This document shows, piece after piece, positions 47,550 to 50,945 of a stretch of 64,000 bases of DNA (its first letter is position 1; every line of letters begins with the position of its first letter). The DNA comes from Osedax fenrisi (lineage: Eukaryota; Annelida; Polychaeta; Sabellida; Siboglinidae). The stretch lies in NCBI GenBank assembly GCA_964019155.1, contig OZ025240.1, positions 84,287,537-84,351,536 on the forward strand, given 5' to 3'. Made by a program: the position numbers and the translations under genes. Under the pieces are notes generated by a model that was given only the letters and a program-made list of their open reading frames with translations, did no database searches and was not told the origin of the DNA.

Positions 47550-48107
47550 ATATATAATTATGTATATACTATATTAAATACATTTTAATATAGGACCAAC
47601 GAATACCAGAAATAATGGACGCCATAAGAAAATTAAACCTGCAACTCAAGAATATCAATGTAACTGAGCAAATTGATACGTTATAAACCTATGATAATAC
47701 GATATGAATATATGAATATACACATGTATACGTTTAATAGAAAGTATACGTAATTATTAATAGTTCAATGGTTATCATTATTCATATTAAATTATACTTC
47801 AAATTAGTACAAAATGAATAGTATTGTACATAAATAAATGTGTAACTATATTTTAAAATAATATATAATATATGAAATATATATATTAATTATAATAAAA
47901 AACACAATATTAAATTATGATTTTTTTATTATTAAATATGTTAATCTAAAAGTAGTAATTAAGGTAAGATATATTATAAATATAATAATATATCATAATT
48001 ATGATTAATCTATATCTTGTAACATATATGTCACATGTATTTCTACATAGTGGAGTGTGACTAACGGACATGCCCCCACATATTATAAACCAATCACTCT
48101 ATCTTAA
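17509..48107 (+). CDS. Coiled-coil protein with CM1-like motif, 24-25 exons
   Basis: Exons at 17509-17565, 18472-18611, 18751-18827, 23567-23646, 24076-24134, 25539-25664, 25964-26026, 27503-27637, 28508-28609, 29550-29619, 29856-29945, 30177-30267, 30611-30683, 33955-34000, 34649-34791, 35374-35445, five 84-nt exons from 35974 to 38630, 40201-40280, 45587-45707, 47594-47659 and 48051-48107 join with matching phase throughout. From ATG 17514 they give about 720 residues, or about 710 if translation runs through to the TAA at 47684. Residues 46-54 (ENFNLKVKI) match the core of the CM1 motif that recruits the gamma-tubulin ring complex in centrosomin/CDK5RAP2 proteins. Most of the rest is Lys/Glu/Asn-rich coiled coil. 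A centrosomal role is an inference from that short motif. Introns are filled with LINE, SINE and MITE insertions. Confidence 0.68.
18472..18611 (+). CDS. Coiled-coil gene exon 2 (CM1-like)
   Basis: Acceptor actacccacag, donor GTTAGT. It encodes SDPIRKLTSGLRNQE followed by MENFNLKVKIHELKCHIKS. The ENFNLK(V/L)(K/R)I core, with the Phe known to be critical in CDK5RAP2 CM1, and the preceding short amphipathic helix fit the CM1 motif. The family's downstream YFLEE is replaced by HELKC, so the motif is divergent. Confidence 0.65.
18751..18827 (+). CDS. Coiled-coil gene exon 3
   Basis: Acceptor tcaattatag, phase 0 in, two bases left at donor GTTAGA. It encodes EEYKESDFDSQMQTIHVKNK then EINKL. An alternative donor nine bases on (GTAGAC) would break the phase with the next exon, so GTTAGA is preferred. 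Confidence 0.6.
18925..19770. mobile_element. MITE family B copy (TACCGACC ends)
   Basis: It begins near ACCAATTACCGACCACC and ends at ACTGAGATACGAGAGGAGTC then GGTATTAGG. The interior matches 49465-51825 over several blocks, such as ATGATACAAACACAAATTAT and TGGGTTGCTATAATTAA. No ORF. Boundaries are approximate. Confidence 0.65.
21302..21739 (+). pseudogene. LINE reverse transcriptase core, open segment
   Basis: 145 codons with the palm motifs VGLFVDLKKPFNTVHHRILI, GVPQGSILGPLLFSIFIND and FADDTN, ending LSINIDKTHCM at a stop. The family's usual DLxxAFD aspartate near the first motif is replaced by Asn (FNTV), so this copy probably lost a metal-binding residue as well as its frame. Confidence 0.8.
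21854..22402 (+). pseudogene. LINE ORF2 C-terminal segment
   Basis: 182 codons continuing the same element in the same overall order: KLYYALFYPHLIYCIEIWGH (thumb/connection block) then FGPRLWNDLSIDIRKS. The stop at 22400 is probably the natural end of ORF2. Confidence 0.75.
23150..23272 (+). mobile_element. Short element with (ATA)n tail
   Basis: GGGTAATTGTCTCGATAAGC onward, ending CTGATAATAATAATAATAAT. It looks like the 3' end of a retroposon whose body is missing. The family is not recognised. Confidence 0.45.
23567..23646 (+). CDS. Coiled-coil gene exon 4
   Basis: Acceptor tactatttcag. It takes two bases from the previous exon and leaves one at donor GTAACT. It encodes ILLNSIKNEHEVEITEIRQR then NLNFIK. 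The 4.7-kb intron before it holds a MITE and a 3.2-kb LINE. Confidence 0.65.
23665..23733. repeat. 9-bp tandem repeat GTATACAAT
   Basis: About 7.6 units of GTATACAAT with one GTTTACAAT variant, just after exon 4 of the coiled-coil gene. Confidence 0.92.
24076..24134 (+). CDS. Coiled-coil gene exon 5
   Basis: Acceptor tattattgcag, donor GTAGTT, one base in and phase 0 out. It encodes KEIDTLNINELNNELLEKT with leucines at heptad spacing. Confidence 0.65.
24170..24745 (+). mobile_element. LINE fragment with internal deletion
   Basis: Reverse transcriptase text LVLLDLSVAFNTLNHRILSY near 24180, then a jump to a C-terminal block FTVATPKYWNTLPDDLRTIS near 24529 and a 3' UTR. The middle (GVPQG, YADD) is missing or scrambled. 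Confidence 0.7.
24884..25440 (-). mobile_element. 5'-truncated LINE 3' end with (TTGAA)n tail
   Basis: On the minus strand a 109-codon ORF (25393-25064) encodes the C-terminus of a LINE ORF2, including NRAFSSAVPRIWNVLPYDLR and ending KKLKHYLNTS. A 3' UTR ends GTTTAAATAAACAATTCAAT repeats. (TA)n flanks both sides, and outside those lie 19-bp inverted repeats (24829-24847 and 25449-25467). Confidence 0.82.
25539..25664 (+). CDS. Coiled-coil gene exon 6
   Basis: 126 nt, phase 0 to 0, acceptor gtgattaag (no clear pyrimidine tract), donor GTTAGA. It encodes 42 residues including LQLFKVQQENDNLNKENEIL, a typical coiled coil. Confidence 0.65.
25964..26026 (+). CDS. Coiled-coil gene exon 7
   Basis: 63 nt, phase 0 to 0, acceptor cactctatag, donor GTAAAT. 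It encodes GEHNEYTPVEHPIATDDLDV plus Ser, an acidic non-helical linker. Confidence 0.6.
26117..26655 (+). mobile_element. 5'-truncated LINE 3' end with (ATC)n tail
   Basis: Encodes SSRMWLPFSVSCKLRAISVI then a frameshift, VPLLISRNSIKNSLHSRDFK and NSGPTL, a LINE ORF2 C-terminus. The tail is ATCATCATCATCATAT. (TA)n lies on both sides. Confidence 0.75.
26706..27357 (+). mobile_element. 5'-truncated LINE 3' end with (ATCA)n tail
   Basis: The ORF2 C-terminus includes NTRALSYIGPKLWNSLPPYI near 27036. The 3' end is GTGTCTAAATAAACATTCAA then TCAATCAATCAATA. It is nearly identical to 46056-46590, so this family moved recently. (TA)n lies on both sides. Confidence 0.85.
27503..27637 (+). CDS. Coiled-coil gene exon 8
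   Basis: 135 nt, phase 0 to 0, acceptor tcatcgcag, donor GTTCGT. It encodes 45 residues including RRADKMIEMYKDRVISALKL. Codon use is richer in C and G at third positions than in the neighbouring exons. Confidence 0.68.
27994..28231. mobile_element. hAT-type MITE with 8-bp target duplication
   Basis: Left end CAGTGGTTCCCAACC, right end GGTGGGGAACCACTT, inverted at 13 of 15 positions. CTATAGGG is repeated exactly at 27986-27993 and 28232-28239. The CAGTGGTTCCCAACC end and 8-bp duplication are hallmarks of hAT elements. The 238-bp length and lack of an ORF make it non-autonomous. Confidence 0.9.
28508..28609 (+). CDS. Coiled-coil gene exon 9
   Basis: 102 nt, phase 0 to 0, acceptor gttataactag, donor GTTTGT. 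It encodes a charged stretch, RTDKDNSRSRDEFNTDELST and onward. A coding-like stretch follows in another frame within a foldback at 28610-28745. Confidence 0.6.
28620..29330. repeat. Imperfect foldback around a 0.4-kb loop
   Basis: The left arm, about 28640-28740, contains GACTAACAATAAGTTAAAGG and the following GCCATTCGGAATTATAATAC. The right arm, about 29150-29325, contains the reverse complement with mismatches (GTATTATAATTCCGAATGG, AACTTATGTTAGTC). The left arm can be read HLVNLLETNNKLKEAIRNYN, a coiled-coil-like peptide, but has no usable acceptor. Confidence 0.65.
29550..29619 (+). CDS. Coiled-coil gene exon 10
   Basis: 70 nt, acceptor aaatgacag, phase 0 in, one base left at donor GTTTAA. 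It encodes EVVLESYISDIIETCSILNK then TFK. Confidence 0.6.
29856..29945 (+). CDS. Coiled-coil gene exon 11
   Basis: 90 nt, acceptor atattaattag. It takes one base and leaves one at donor GTTGGT. It encodes ENKIEKILDNEFIPFASSID then LQQNTNIDS. A second donor five bases on (GTATAC) exists but would put the next exon in a frame that does not match exon 13. Confidence 0.55.
30177..30267 (+). CDS. Coiled-coil gene exon 12
   Basis: 91 nt, acceptor tctctacag, donor GTTACT. Its frame is set by exon 13. It encodes MKRMQSLQILGKKRLSFTNS then LPVFNPMPN. Another frame gives an acidic peptide (DEKDAESADSREEEAIF) ending at a possible GTATTT donor. That one fails the phase test with the next exon but could be an alternative splice form. 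Confidence 0.5.
30611..30683 (+). CDS. Coiled-coil gene exon 13
   Basis: 73 nt, acceptor tgttattcag, takes two bases, phase 0 out at donor GTTTAC. It encodes FHTFEMNIGCNSDLARKISR then YNYH. Confidence 0.55.
30757..31165 (+). mobile_element. LINE reverse transcriptase fragment
   Basis: Reads SVLGASIFSIYIRPITDIIK, then a shifted DDIQLF block near 30855 and KDLGLVCDDTLIFMNHISSI near 31080. No 3' end is present. It is cut off where the minus-strand LINE begins. Confidence 0.7.
31168..33635 (-). mobile_element. Decayed LINE, 2.5 kb, with (AAATT)n tail
   Basis: On the minus strand, endonuclease text (NFILGDFN near 33550), a linker, and a reverse transcriptase C-terminal block SIHNWLSNNSLSLNPNKTIF (within 32001-32273) lead to a 3' end at GTCTTTAAAATAAATTAAAT repeats. 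It contains stops throughout. It is 5' truncated and ends where a SINE begins. Confidence 0.72.
33636..33895 (+). mobile_element. tRNA-derived SINE, copy 2 (5' truncated)
   Basis: It begins CACACAAGCAGTGGGACGAG, with the B-box-like GAGTACGAACC, then the same AT-rich body as copies 1 and 3 (ATGATCTGCTCTCATTAAAA, GGTTATAAGTGAAAACTTCA) and the tail AACAATAACAATATATATA. The A-box half is missing. Confidence 0.75.
33955..34000 (+). CDS. Coiled-coil gene exon 14
   Basis: 46 nt, acceptor aattattacag, phase 0 in, one base left at donor GTTAGT. It encodes FKENNGITKSVQDNK. A 3.3-kb intron full of LINE and SINE sequence precedes it. Confidence 0.6.
34452..34570 (-). mobile_element. LINE/SINE 3' tail with (ATTC)n
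   Basis: The minus strand reads AATCGCTTTCACTGGTTCTC then CTTATACATTGTCTATAAAA followed by CATTCATTCATTCATCC, a tail type seen in L2/CR1-like retroposons. Only about 120 bp is recognisable. Confidence 0.45.
34649..34791 (+). CDS. Coiled-coil gene exon 15
   Basis: 143 nt, acceptor tatattcag, one base in, phase 0 out at donor GTTACG. It encodes EINESIYNLKEELKTRETVY and a further 27 residues of coiled coil ending EISVLKHK. That ending resembles the end of the 28-residue exon repeats that follow. Confidence 0.7.
35374..35445 (+). CDS. Coiled-coil gene exon 16 (short repeat-type exon)
   Basis: 72 nt, phase 0 to 0, acceptor acgtaatag, donor GTTAGT. It encodes ILCNTNKESRDLKLNDELKV then MKDK. It looks like a 24-residue relative of the next five exons with four residues missing. 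Confidence 0.62.
35974..36057 (+). CDS. Coiled-coil gene exon 17 (84-nt repeat exon a)
   Basis: 84 nt, phase 0 to 0, acceptor cattattaag, donor GTTAAC. It encodes LNSMSESNFRSKINEDRLQD then VVGNLQYQ. The following intron opens with a long (GAT)n tract. Confidence 0.7.
36115..36240. repeat. (GAT)n trinucleotide tract in an intron
   Basis: Runs of GATGAT with GGTGAT variants and an interrupting GATTATCAT. The poly-Asp and poly-Ile ORFs across it are repeat artefacts. Confidence 0.95.
36375..36435. repeat. 18-bp tandem repeat
   Basis: Three units of about CTATATTTATGTATTTAT lie just before the acceptor of exon 18. Confidence 0.85.
36470..36553 (+). CDS. Coiled-coil gene exon 18 (84-nt repeat exon b)
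   Basis: 84 nt, phase 0 to 0, acceptor attgatttcag, donor GTTTCA. It encodes IKSYSENNIKYSLKTEKMKM then EISNLHSQ. Aligned without gaps to exon 20 it shares IK-x(8)-Y, then I/L, K, E, L/M, I/V-x2-L and final Q. Confidence 0.72.
36657..37008 (+). mobile_element. MITE family A copy
   Basis: It starts AGGGGAAATTAACTGAATAC, carries the subterminal block TCTCGGTATCTCA at about 36704, and ends GTGTCCGTATTAGGTTACTT then TCCCC, the reverse complement of the start. About 350 bp, AT-rich, no ORF. It lies between two of the duplicated exons. Confidence 0.75.
37311..37394 (+). CDS. Coiled-coil gene exon 19 (84-nt repeat exon c)
   Basis: 84 nt, phase 0 to 0, acceptor ctattattag, donor GTTAGT. It encodes IEVFSKNQQHITEREGDFNV then KIKSLKKN. 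It is the most diverged of the five but keeps hydrophobic residue 1, aromatic 4, Ser 5, Ile 22 and Leu 25. Confidence 0.7.
37629..37712 (+). CDS. Coiled-coil gene exon 20 (84-nt repeat exon d)
   Basis: 84 nt, phase 0 to 0, acceptor caatatttaag, donor GTTAGC. It encodes IKEMTNTNVKYEIKEQNLIL then EVKNLRMQ. It is the closest match to exon 18. Confidence 0.72.
37770..38095. repeat. Direct repeat flanking an AT-rich core
   Basis: The stretch ATACGGATATTTAGTCTGTG plus TAAAAC occurs at about 37811 and again at about 38053 as ACACGGATATTTAGTCTGTG, each preceded by a CATGTAAAA block. The same orientation argues for a duplication rather than a MITE. No ORF. Confidence 0.75.
38547..38630 (+). CDS. Coiled-coil gene exon 21 (84-nt repeat exon e)
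   Basis: 84 nt, phase 0 to 0, acceptor ttctcgctag, donor GTTGCA. It encodes VIDYSKYNSNTSLKNELMQK then KIDALSEQ. A CT-rich microsatellite follows directly at 38641. Confidence 0.72.
38640..40190. other. Intron with microsatellites, no recognised gene
   Basis: Contains (TCTC)n and (TA)n at 38641-38692, (ATA)n at 38692-38711 and (TA)n at 39142-39168. No exon with matching phase, LINE reading frame or inverted-repeat element was found. Confidence 0.5.
40201..40280 (+). CDS. Coiled-coil gene exon 22
   Basis: 80 nt, acceptor attaatatag, phase 0 in, two bases left at donor GTTATA. It encodes ISGINCENPTIGDSLMSNGH then VNCDVN, which is not coiled coil. The next exon is 5.3 kb away because a LINE sits in the intron. 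Confidence 0.62.
40658..43291 (-). CDS. LINE ORF2: endonuclease and reverse transcriptase
   Basis: 877 codons from ATG 43291. Endonuclease motifs in order: ALINIRSLRAN (residue 2), ALTETWIS (residue 29), GRGGGVGVLI, IIYRPPKP, TTILGDFNYHF, AGHSLDLIF, LLTDHFIITF. Reverse transcriptase: IITPILKK, NYRPISQLPIFSKILEK, SAFRKGHSTETALLQI, LLDLSCAFDSLRHDIL, GVPQGSVLGPLLFSIYIAPI, HIYADDIQLYS, NLGVIFDSDLSF. The usual C-terminal block (RSFSYIVPSIWNALPSSIRS) follows in frame after the TAA at 40658, ending at TAA 40487. The TAA therefore truncates the natural protein by about 56 residues. The ATG lies right at the endonuclease core, unusually late. Confidence 0.88.
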   Translation of the reverse strand: MALINIRSLRANSLLLLAYLKSSSLRLIALTETWISPDDTDIFSLFLDIGYTLFISSRTYGRGGGVGVLIHHDLPTPTFTHPTFSYSDCLSVSFSFSKANITFSIYIIYRPPKPDYTTFFNEFNDLILNIPISTKHQTTILGDFNYHFHSTQYPHSIFKCLTDSLDMNQVVNFPTHTAGHSLDLIFCRSHDSCNCLINCTKSDLLTDHFIITFTVILPLLPSLSKKLIHYRKIKSINIPLFSSELVSILVSLPISPESINSTLSLLLEKYAPIISTTISLHTNCPWFTPHLVKLKRSLRKTERTYRRMSSPENLLSFTNHRKFYKSQISKAKSSYYINKINSLSSNPRATFALARKLIAPDPPLHIPYIPNIPKNKLCNEFSNFFSNKILSTCSTITSLHQKYSIPCILISKPIDKYLSIFTTPSISNIYDLILKSNSSSPSDPINIYTVKSLASTLSPYLHTIFSYSLSNGVLPPSFKHAIITPILKKTYSNPNLLCNYRPISQLPIFSKILEKIVVHQINRFMSLNSSHDVLQSAFRKGHSTETALLQILNNIYTKVSPSLCCQMVLLDLSCAFDSLRHDILISRLEMIGINGSALKWLKYYILNRSSSVKFCDFFSDPRPLLYGVPQGSVLGPLLFSIYIAPIRSIISKFPNVFYHIYADDIQLYSFLSVSTPDNSQLIACASSIKYWLLSNNLLLNTSKTALLNIPTNSPSFPYFYLDKILISPSNSVLNLGVIFDSDLSFSSHISKISKAANYHLFRIKCIRKHITRPLCAVLINSLVISRIDYCSSLLYILPASSIAPLNRIIRSSIRSIFNIKLSDHSYTDSFQIIPNWFPYRKRSLIRLISITHKSIYFSIPSYIFDLLLIRSTTHNTR
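43304..44644 (-). CDS. LINE ORF1, PHD-like finger protein
   Basis: 446 residues. The N-terminus (residues 5-75) has paired Cys/His: CHYCKEP, LPCISCKSFYHHVCLF and a later CPSC, a PHD-like finger as in CR1 ORF1. The middle shows two basic blocks near residues 235-280. The last 90 residues are a Ser/Pro/Asn-rich linker with an internal duplication (DPSSNTNSPT occurs in similar form twice). It ends STTTT-UGA. The UGA is followed by CUA, a known leaky context, and four sense codons later ORF2 starts in the same frame. Confidence 0.85.
   Translation of the reverse strand: MAVVCHYCKEPASSSDLPCISCKSFYHHVCLFPASIISKSWTHINGPPPSYALAIFSSPNFTFTCPSCLLNTSSNTSTTFSSPLVTPTPIRPTSPPIRTPIPAQCHIPKLMELKTFPPSFSTANLPSSFPCLPFNKSYASAIRISSSPTPIQSPNVPLIPHSSTPSYNHPIPRKLLLNNILGNCSLVIEHLKQSDMNIDYISSILTHMLLPKISISIVTFKNHIAIIQFSNKTFRDKFFRRFSSFKSNPRFSHLYLRNSLPYKTRLLGKVLYHAYKLKMTPINKKPIFNTHTNLFEIRTISNYIDWSLPPITIPSILLTDWESSYIKYISSIPLSSNYSLNNNSDPQPTNPPENSNPPISDSSPSNPSSNTNSPTFVPSPSDPSSNTNSPTSDQPIIMSANINSSTSVPLHNSSSSNSVPDSQHISSLSPPSHSPHDLSDNSTTTT
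45161..45200. repeat. (TA)n microsatellite near exon 23
   Basis: Pure TA run. The stretch 45418-45540 that follows contains repeated CTTAAGTTGAACTTAAG-type dyads (near 45418, 45483, 45512). Confidence 0.85.
45587..45707 (+). CDS. Coiled-coil gene exon 23
   Basis: 121 nt, acceptor acatatgtag, takes two bases from exon 22 (giving Arg), phase 0 out at donor GTTTAT. It encodes DMPVRQQQHQRCHADGQTED then ANNVVYTKDNNVYSNRDVVQ, a Gln/His/Asn-rich non-helical stretch. Confidence 0.6.
46056..46590 (+). mobile_element. 5'-truncated LINE 3' end, near-identical to 26706-27357
   Basis: It starts inside CATAACAACACCTATCTCCA, shares almost every base with the other copy (differences include CTTGTAAAAAG for CTAGTACAAAG and a small deletion near 46384), and ends in ATCA repeats at 46570-46589. 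(TA)n lies on both sides. Confidence 0.88.
47594..47659 (+). CDS. Coiled-coil gene exon 24
   Basis: 66 nt if spliced at donor GTAACT. It encodes DQRIPEIMDAIRKLNLQLKN then IN. If the donor is not used the frame runs on for VTEQIDTL to TAA at 47684, with an AATAAA at 47833. Either could be the true 3' end. Confidence 0.62.
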
Positions 48108-48478
48108 TAAACTAATCCATATAGATATATTATAGCATAACTAATTATAAACCGCATATATTTGAAGTCCTTTTTTGTTAGTTATAATGTGTTAAACTCA
48201 TTCAGGCATGTGATAATTAGTTATTACAATGTACTAGAATATTCTGAAATTGTCTACTATTTTAATGTCTACATATATATTTATGAAGTTTGTGCATTTG
48301 TAGGCTTGAAAGAAGATTGGAGAAAGTGCGATTTCTATTGTGCTATGCAAACTCATGTGTTTATCCTAGATAAGGAGTAGATCGGCGTATCTGTCAGCTT
48401 ACTTTTTAATATTTGTTTTGAATTTGTAATTATCTATATATATAATACATTTATAATTACATTATCTAAGGGAAAGTA
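47690..48478. other. Non-coding or weakly supported stretch after the coiled-coil gene
   Basis: Apart from the possible terminal exon at 48051-48107, only AT-rich DNA was seen, plus a short exon-like stretch at 48309-48360 (LERRLEKVRFLLCYANS in one frame) whose phase fits nothing nearby. Confidence 0.4.
48051..48107 (+). CDS. Coiled-coil gene, possible terminal exon 25
   Basis: After acceptor atttctacatag, the phase required by exon 24 gives WSVTNGHAPTYYKPITLS and TAA. AATAAA overlaps the stop at 48106. The phase fits, but no independent evidence separates this from termination inside exon 24. Confidence 0.4.
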   Translation, partial: WSVTNGHAPTYYKPITLS

Positions 48479-48785
48479 TCCCTAATACGGACACCCTCGG
48501 TATCTCAATAACTATAAATACTACTAAAAAATTATATGAATAAAACATTCATAATTATATAAATAGTCTAAATAAGTATTTTTTATTTTTAAATTATTTA
48601 ACACAAATCTGTTATATCCAATATACTGAGATATACTGTTATTAAATTTTAAATTTATGAAAACAAAATTAAATTAAAAACCTTAAGTATATAACAATGT
48701 ATTAATATAAAACAATACTATATTATTAATAACTAAAGTATTCTAAACATTGTATACATAATTTCTATATTTTTTAAACTCACTA
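48479..48785 (+). mobile_element. MITE family A copy, right end missing
   Basis: It starts AGGGAAAGTATCCCTAATAC, has the subterminal block CCTCGGTATCTCAATAACTA, and shares internal blocks (TTCATAATTATATAAATAGT) with 36657 and 52004. Its right terminus is absent; LINE sequence begins at 48786. Confidence 0.7.
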
Positions 48786-48960
48786 AATTATTGCCAGGTT
48801 TCACCCTGCCTCAATACTATCATCTCCTGTCCTAAAAAAACTAAACCTTGACTCAAACTCCCTTAGCAATCGCCGGATCTCCCATATACACATATTACGT
48901 AAAATAATAGAAATAATTGTATCCAAACAACTCATCGCCCATTTAAATAAAAATAATTTG

Positions 48961-48962
<2 letters not shown>
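48786..48962 (+). mobile_element. Short LINE reverse transcriptase fragment
   Basis: Frame pieces read SPVLKKLNLDSNSLSNRRIS and IHILRKIIEIIVSKQLIAHL, matching the PVLKKxxLDxxxLxNYRPISNL start of LINE reverse transcriptases. It ends at a (TA)n run. Confidence 0.72.
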
Positions 48963-49015
<53 letters not shown>

Positions 49016-49019
<4 letters not shown>

Positions 49020-49290
49020 TTTGCTAAGGCGTCAGACACACAAGCAGTAGGACACGGGTTCGAGCCTCGTCCGGACGATTAATTAATTTTGTTAAATGGG
49101 TCTTAAAATATTATTTAGAAGTAATCTTATATAATTGTGTATAAATAAATGATCTGCTCTTGTTATAACCACGGATGGCTTAACACGAGAGCATCTTCGA
49201 TGGGACACTATAGCCATATATGGTTATAAGTGAAAACTTCATCTAAGTTCCTGGATAGGATGAAAGGAAAACATAACAATAACAATATAC
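49016..49290 (+). mobile_element. tRNA-derived SINE, copy 3
   Basis: The head TAGTTTGCTAAGGCGTCAGA is A-box-like but diverged. The B-box GGTTCGAGCCT is near-perfect for polymerase III. The body matches copies 1 and 2 (AATGATCTGCTCTTGTTATA, TGGTTATAAGTGAAAACTTC) and the tail is AACATAACAATAACAATATA. It follows directly on (TA)n. Confidence 0.82.
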
Positions 49291-49839
49291 ATAGGCGAAG
49301 GGATTTGCCTGTGCCTGGATGATAGTATATTGAAGGATAAACTTCGCGAGATACTGCGAGATGAGGAGTTAGAGATGAGGCCGACCGGGTAATGAGGGAG
49401 GCGAGGGACATTATATTCCGTATATTTATTAAATATTTATTATTATATATTAATATTTATATTTATTAAACAAGGCCTAATACCGACCCCCTTCTCCTAT
49501 TACCGACCCCCTAAATACTCGTGGTAGAAATAATTGTAATATTATAATATCCAATAAAAATAGCAAAAATAGATGCAATGAATTAAAAAACGCACGTAAT
49601 TTATATATTATTGAATTTAAGTTTTAATATTCATAATAAATTAATAATTGAACTTTATATTTCGGATCATTAGTCGTCTGCAACCGCAAGCACATGAACA
49701 CATACTTGCGTGAGTTATATTTATATTGCGGGAGTTGAAATATGCAATTAAATATACATACGCGTGAAAGTAGATCCGCACGAAAGTAGATCCGTACGAA
49801 AATAGATCCTAATCTTATAGTAATATATTATAATCGTAT

Positions 49840-49841
49840 AG

Positions 49842-49883
<42 letters not shown>

Positions 49884-49914
49884 GTGTGTGTGTGTGTGTA
49901 TAATTACTATATAT

Positions 49915-49948
<34 letters not shown>

Positions 49949-50352
49949 TATATTATATACATATAAACAATTATATATATATATATATATATTCATTAAT
50001 TATATATAAGTATATATATAAATAAGTGTAAGTATATATACTTATATATATAAATTAATTATATATAAGTGTATATATATACTTAATTTATATATATATA
50101 TATATATATATAAATTAAGTATATATATATATATATACACTTATATATATATATATATATAATTAATAATATTTATATATACTTAATTTATATATATACT
50201 TATAAATATATATACTTAACTATAGTATAACTAATTATTAACTTAATTATAGTAAACTTATTTATATATATATATATACTTATATATATATATATGTACT
50301 TATATATTGTATTAAGTATATATATATAAGTGTATATATATATATATACTTA

Positions 50353-50391
<39 letters not shown>

Positions 50392-50410
50392 GTATATATA
50401 TATATACACT

Positions 50411-50440
<30 letters not shown>
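49840..50440. repeat. Low-complexity TA / TATAAGTATA domain
   Basis: Blocks of (TA)n alternate with AATTAAGTATATATA and TATATACTTAATTTATA in both orientations, giving many nested hairpins over 600 bp. Confidence 0.85.
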
Positions 50441-50442
<2 letters not shown>

Positions 50443-50443
<1 letters not shown>

Positions 50444-50715
50444 GTATACTCAAAGATTTTCCAAAGGAAAATCTTTTGGAAAATCTTTGGTATACTACTG
50501 GAGTATATGAACTAGTAGACGACTAGTCATGCATGCATCATGCATGAATCGTGCAGCATGATGCACGTAGCTATATAGTAGCTATACTAGTTCATATACT
50601 CCAGTACTACTGGACCAGTACTACTGGACCAGTACTACTGGACCAGTACTACTGGACCAGTAGTATACCAAAGAATTTCCAAAAGATTTTCCTTTGGAAA
50701 ATCTTTGAGTATACT
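50443..50715. repeat. Large palindrome with nested hairpins and a 14-bp repeat
   Basis: Outer arms AGTATACTCAAAGATTTTCC ... GGAAAATCTTTGAGTATACT are inverted. Each arm contains its own hairpin (TTCCAAAGGAAA). Inner arms are GGAGTATATGAACTAGT and its complement. Near the right inner arm CCAGTACTACTGGA is repeated four times (50601 to about 50658). The centre is rich in ATGCATGCATCATGCATG. Confidence 0.9.
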
Positions 50716-50882
50716 ATATATAATATATATATATATATAAAACAAAATATACAATATGTGTAGTTACAAATATAAATATACTTGTAATACAAGATATATA
50801 GTAATATAAATGCTATTAAATTATTATAATTTAATTATAAAACAATTATTTATTTACATATATATATATATATATAATATGA

Positions 50883-50945
<63 letters not shown>

